Source: Deltaproteobacteria bacterium (lineage in GTDB: Bacteria > Desulfobacterota > Syntrophia > Syntrophales > JAFGIO01). Taken from it: 48,085 nucleotides of DNA. Location of the stretch: assembly GCA_016929555.1 (NCBI GenBank), contig JAFGIO010000069.1, forward strand, positions 1-48,085, read 5' to 3'. The notes beneath the pieces were generated by a model, which saw only the letters and a list, made by a program, of their open reading frames with translations, made no database searches and was not told the DNA's origin. The translations under genes and the position numbers were made by a program. Shown in pieces: positions 46,708-48,085 of the stretch (positions are counted from its first letter, which is position 1; each line of letters opens with the position of its first letter).

Positions 46708-48085
46708 TCAAGTACCGGAGACGAGCAATTCTATGAATTCCTGAGATTTTTTGGATATGGGCGTGGCAATGCCCTTCGTCTTTTCGTCATAGATCGCATC
46801 CATGTACTTCTCTATGGCAATTTCGTAGTTTCGCCTTCTAAGTCTCTGCTGTTCTGCCTCATTGAAATACTCGACTTCGAGACTCTGGTAGTTTTTCAAT
46901 ACGCTTTGTCCCATCTCGGAAACCTTGACGTTGGTCAGTTCATCGAGGACTTCGGTTTCTGTTGAAAGTTCCAGCGGATCATAGGCGATGCCGGCCGCAG
47001 GCACGGCGTCCTGATAGGGGTCTTCCTTGATAAGCTTGCCCGCGAGGGTATTCGTAAAAACATTCTCGCCGGTCATGGTATCCACAAGCTTATAGGATAT
47101 CTCGATGAGAGCGCTGATTTTTGCGATTCCCCTCTTATGGGGGATAAACTGATAATTGCGTTTTTTGACGGTCCGGGGCGGTGAGTTCTTGAATTCCTCG
47201 GGCGTCGGCTTGGGGTGAAGAATCAACCAGTCCGAGAATTCCGGATTGTGGACTACCTCCTCATCGACGAGGACTTTCACTTGACTGATGCTGGCGTTAT
47301 CCGTCCTTTCAGACGAAAAATGAAGGACGTCCCCCATGATGAAGGTGTCGATGCCCCGCATTTTGCCGAGGGTCTGTGCCGATTTCAGGTCCACGATGCC
47401 CGTTTGTCCCAACTGCATCTCCCGCAGGATGGACTGCAGGTTCTCGCGCTCAATGATCCTGAGGTCGCCGCTGGCGCTTTTATGAAGATAGGCAATCAGT
47501 TTGTTGGCTGCTATCTTGCCCGCATCCTTGTTGTTGCTGGGGCTGCCGAAGTCAAAAACCGCAATGGACTTTCGGATTCGCTTATTGATATTGTCTTTAG
47601 CGACTAGAACCTTATGGAACAAATCGCGGTAATTCGGATTGAGCTGTTCTATCTGCTGGTACCAGACGAGGCTGTTGCCCCATAATTCCTTTTCGGCGTA
47701 CCTGTCGGCTCGCTCCATCAATTTCGCACAGAAGCTATTGACGAACTCTTTGTAGGCGGCCTCATCCTGCAGGGTGGCCGAGTAGTTCCTGGCCAGGGTC
47801 GTTTTCTTCATGGCTGCGTAGAATTTATCCTGGTTCACGAGCTTTACGGCGTCATCGAAGTAGATTTGAGCCACCTTGGCCTTCAGACTGCCCAATTTAT
47901 CGAAGAGTTTCCGATTCTCCGGACCGTATTCCCCGGCCTTCTCGAACATCAGGATTGCCCTGTCCCACTTCAGGGCCTGAGCGGCCTTTTCAGCTTCGGC
48001 AATGAAATAGTCAGGATTGTCCTTTGATTTGGCCTCCTCGTATAGAGCGGCCACATCGTAATAACCCGGATTGAGGTCCATCGCC
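46708..48085 (-). CDS. TPR-CsgG-like envelope protein (5' end truncated by window edge)
   Basis: Helical repeats ALKWDRAILMFEKAGEYGPENRKLFDKLGSLKAKVAQIYFDDA; then IAVFDFGSPSNNKDAGKIAANKLIAYLHKSASGDLRIIERENLQSILREMQLGQTGIVDLKSAQTLGKMRGIDTFIMGDVLHF (CsgG-like). The Met at 48081 is preceded by open frame, so it is probably internal. Confidence 0.8.
   Translation of the reverse strand, partial: AMDLNPGYYDVAALYEEAKSKDNPDYFIAEAEKAAQALKWDRAILMFEKAGEYGPENRKLFDKLGSLKAKVAQIYFDDAVKLVNQDKFYAAMKKTTLARNYSATLQDEAAYKEFVNSFCAKLMERADRYAEKELWGNSLVWYQQIEQLNPNYRDLFHKVLVAKDNINKRIRKSIAVFDFGSPSNNKDAGKIAANKLIAYLHKSASGDLRIIERENLQSILREMQLGQTGIVDLKSAQTLGKMRGIDTFIMGDVLHFSSERTDNASISQVKVLVDEEVVHNPEFSDWLILHPKPTPEEFKNSPPRTVKKRNYQFIPHKRGIAKISALIEISYKLVDTMTGENVFTNTLAGKLIKEDPYQDAVPAAGIAYDPLELSTETEVLDELTNVKVSEMGQSVLKNYQSLEVEYFNEAEQQRLRRRNYEIAIEKYMDAIYDEKTKGIATPISKKSQEFIELLVSGT

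Noticed and set aside
1-48085. CRISPR arrays, tRNA/rRNA genes, prophage or intact IS elements
   Set aside because: No regularly spaced repeats, tRNA-like cloverleaf with CCA/TTCRA context, rRNA sequence or transposase/integrase ORF was recognised by eye; absence by reading is not proof.

Overview
48-kb bacterial chromosomal window. Gene content and protein style suggest a Syntrophales-like (deltaproteobacterial/Desulfobacterota) genome, but this is inference only. It divides into three parts. (1) 1-17000 is a surface-glycan/glycolipid region: the C-terminus of a GT-C-like protein, a UbiA-family (DPPR synthase-like) prenyltransferase, two SDR/epimerases, and a minus-strand block lptB - lptF/G-like - DUF2334-like deacetylase - LpxB-like GT #1 - GT2 - GNAT - LpxB-like GT #2 - MsbA-like ABC exporter - GT2 - GT39-like, most of it with overlapping or abutting genes. 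(2) 17200-39800 is mostly housekeeping and metabolism: FAD oxidoreductase, OFA-type MFS, a DAHP synthase::prephenate dehydratase-ACT fusion behind an attenuator-like leader, a PAS histidine kinase with an unusual N-terminus, DUF2177, a truncated plsC, a wHTH-CDF-wHTH membrane protein, a C_GCAxxG_C_C protein, enoyl-CoA hydratase, nikR, Cam-type gamma carbonic anhydrase, coaX, birA, nadC, valS, a TPR/SLH lipoprotein, miaA and mutL. (3) 40000-48085 is a minus-strand operon of envelope proteins: TPR-CsgG-like, CsgG/TolB_N-like-FN3 repeats, a small secreted protein, DUF799/GNA1162-like-FN3-beta-helix, and LPP20-like, closed by an intrinsic terminator. The best candidates for undescribed biology are the double-LpxB-like glycolipid/export operon, the multi-CsgG/FN3/beta-helix envelope operon, and the Phe-rich-peptide attenuator ahead of the aroF-pheA fusion. 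No CRISPR, tRNA, rRNA or intact IS element was seen. All family assignments come from reading the protein sequences; no database search was possible.
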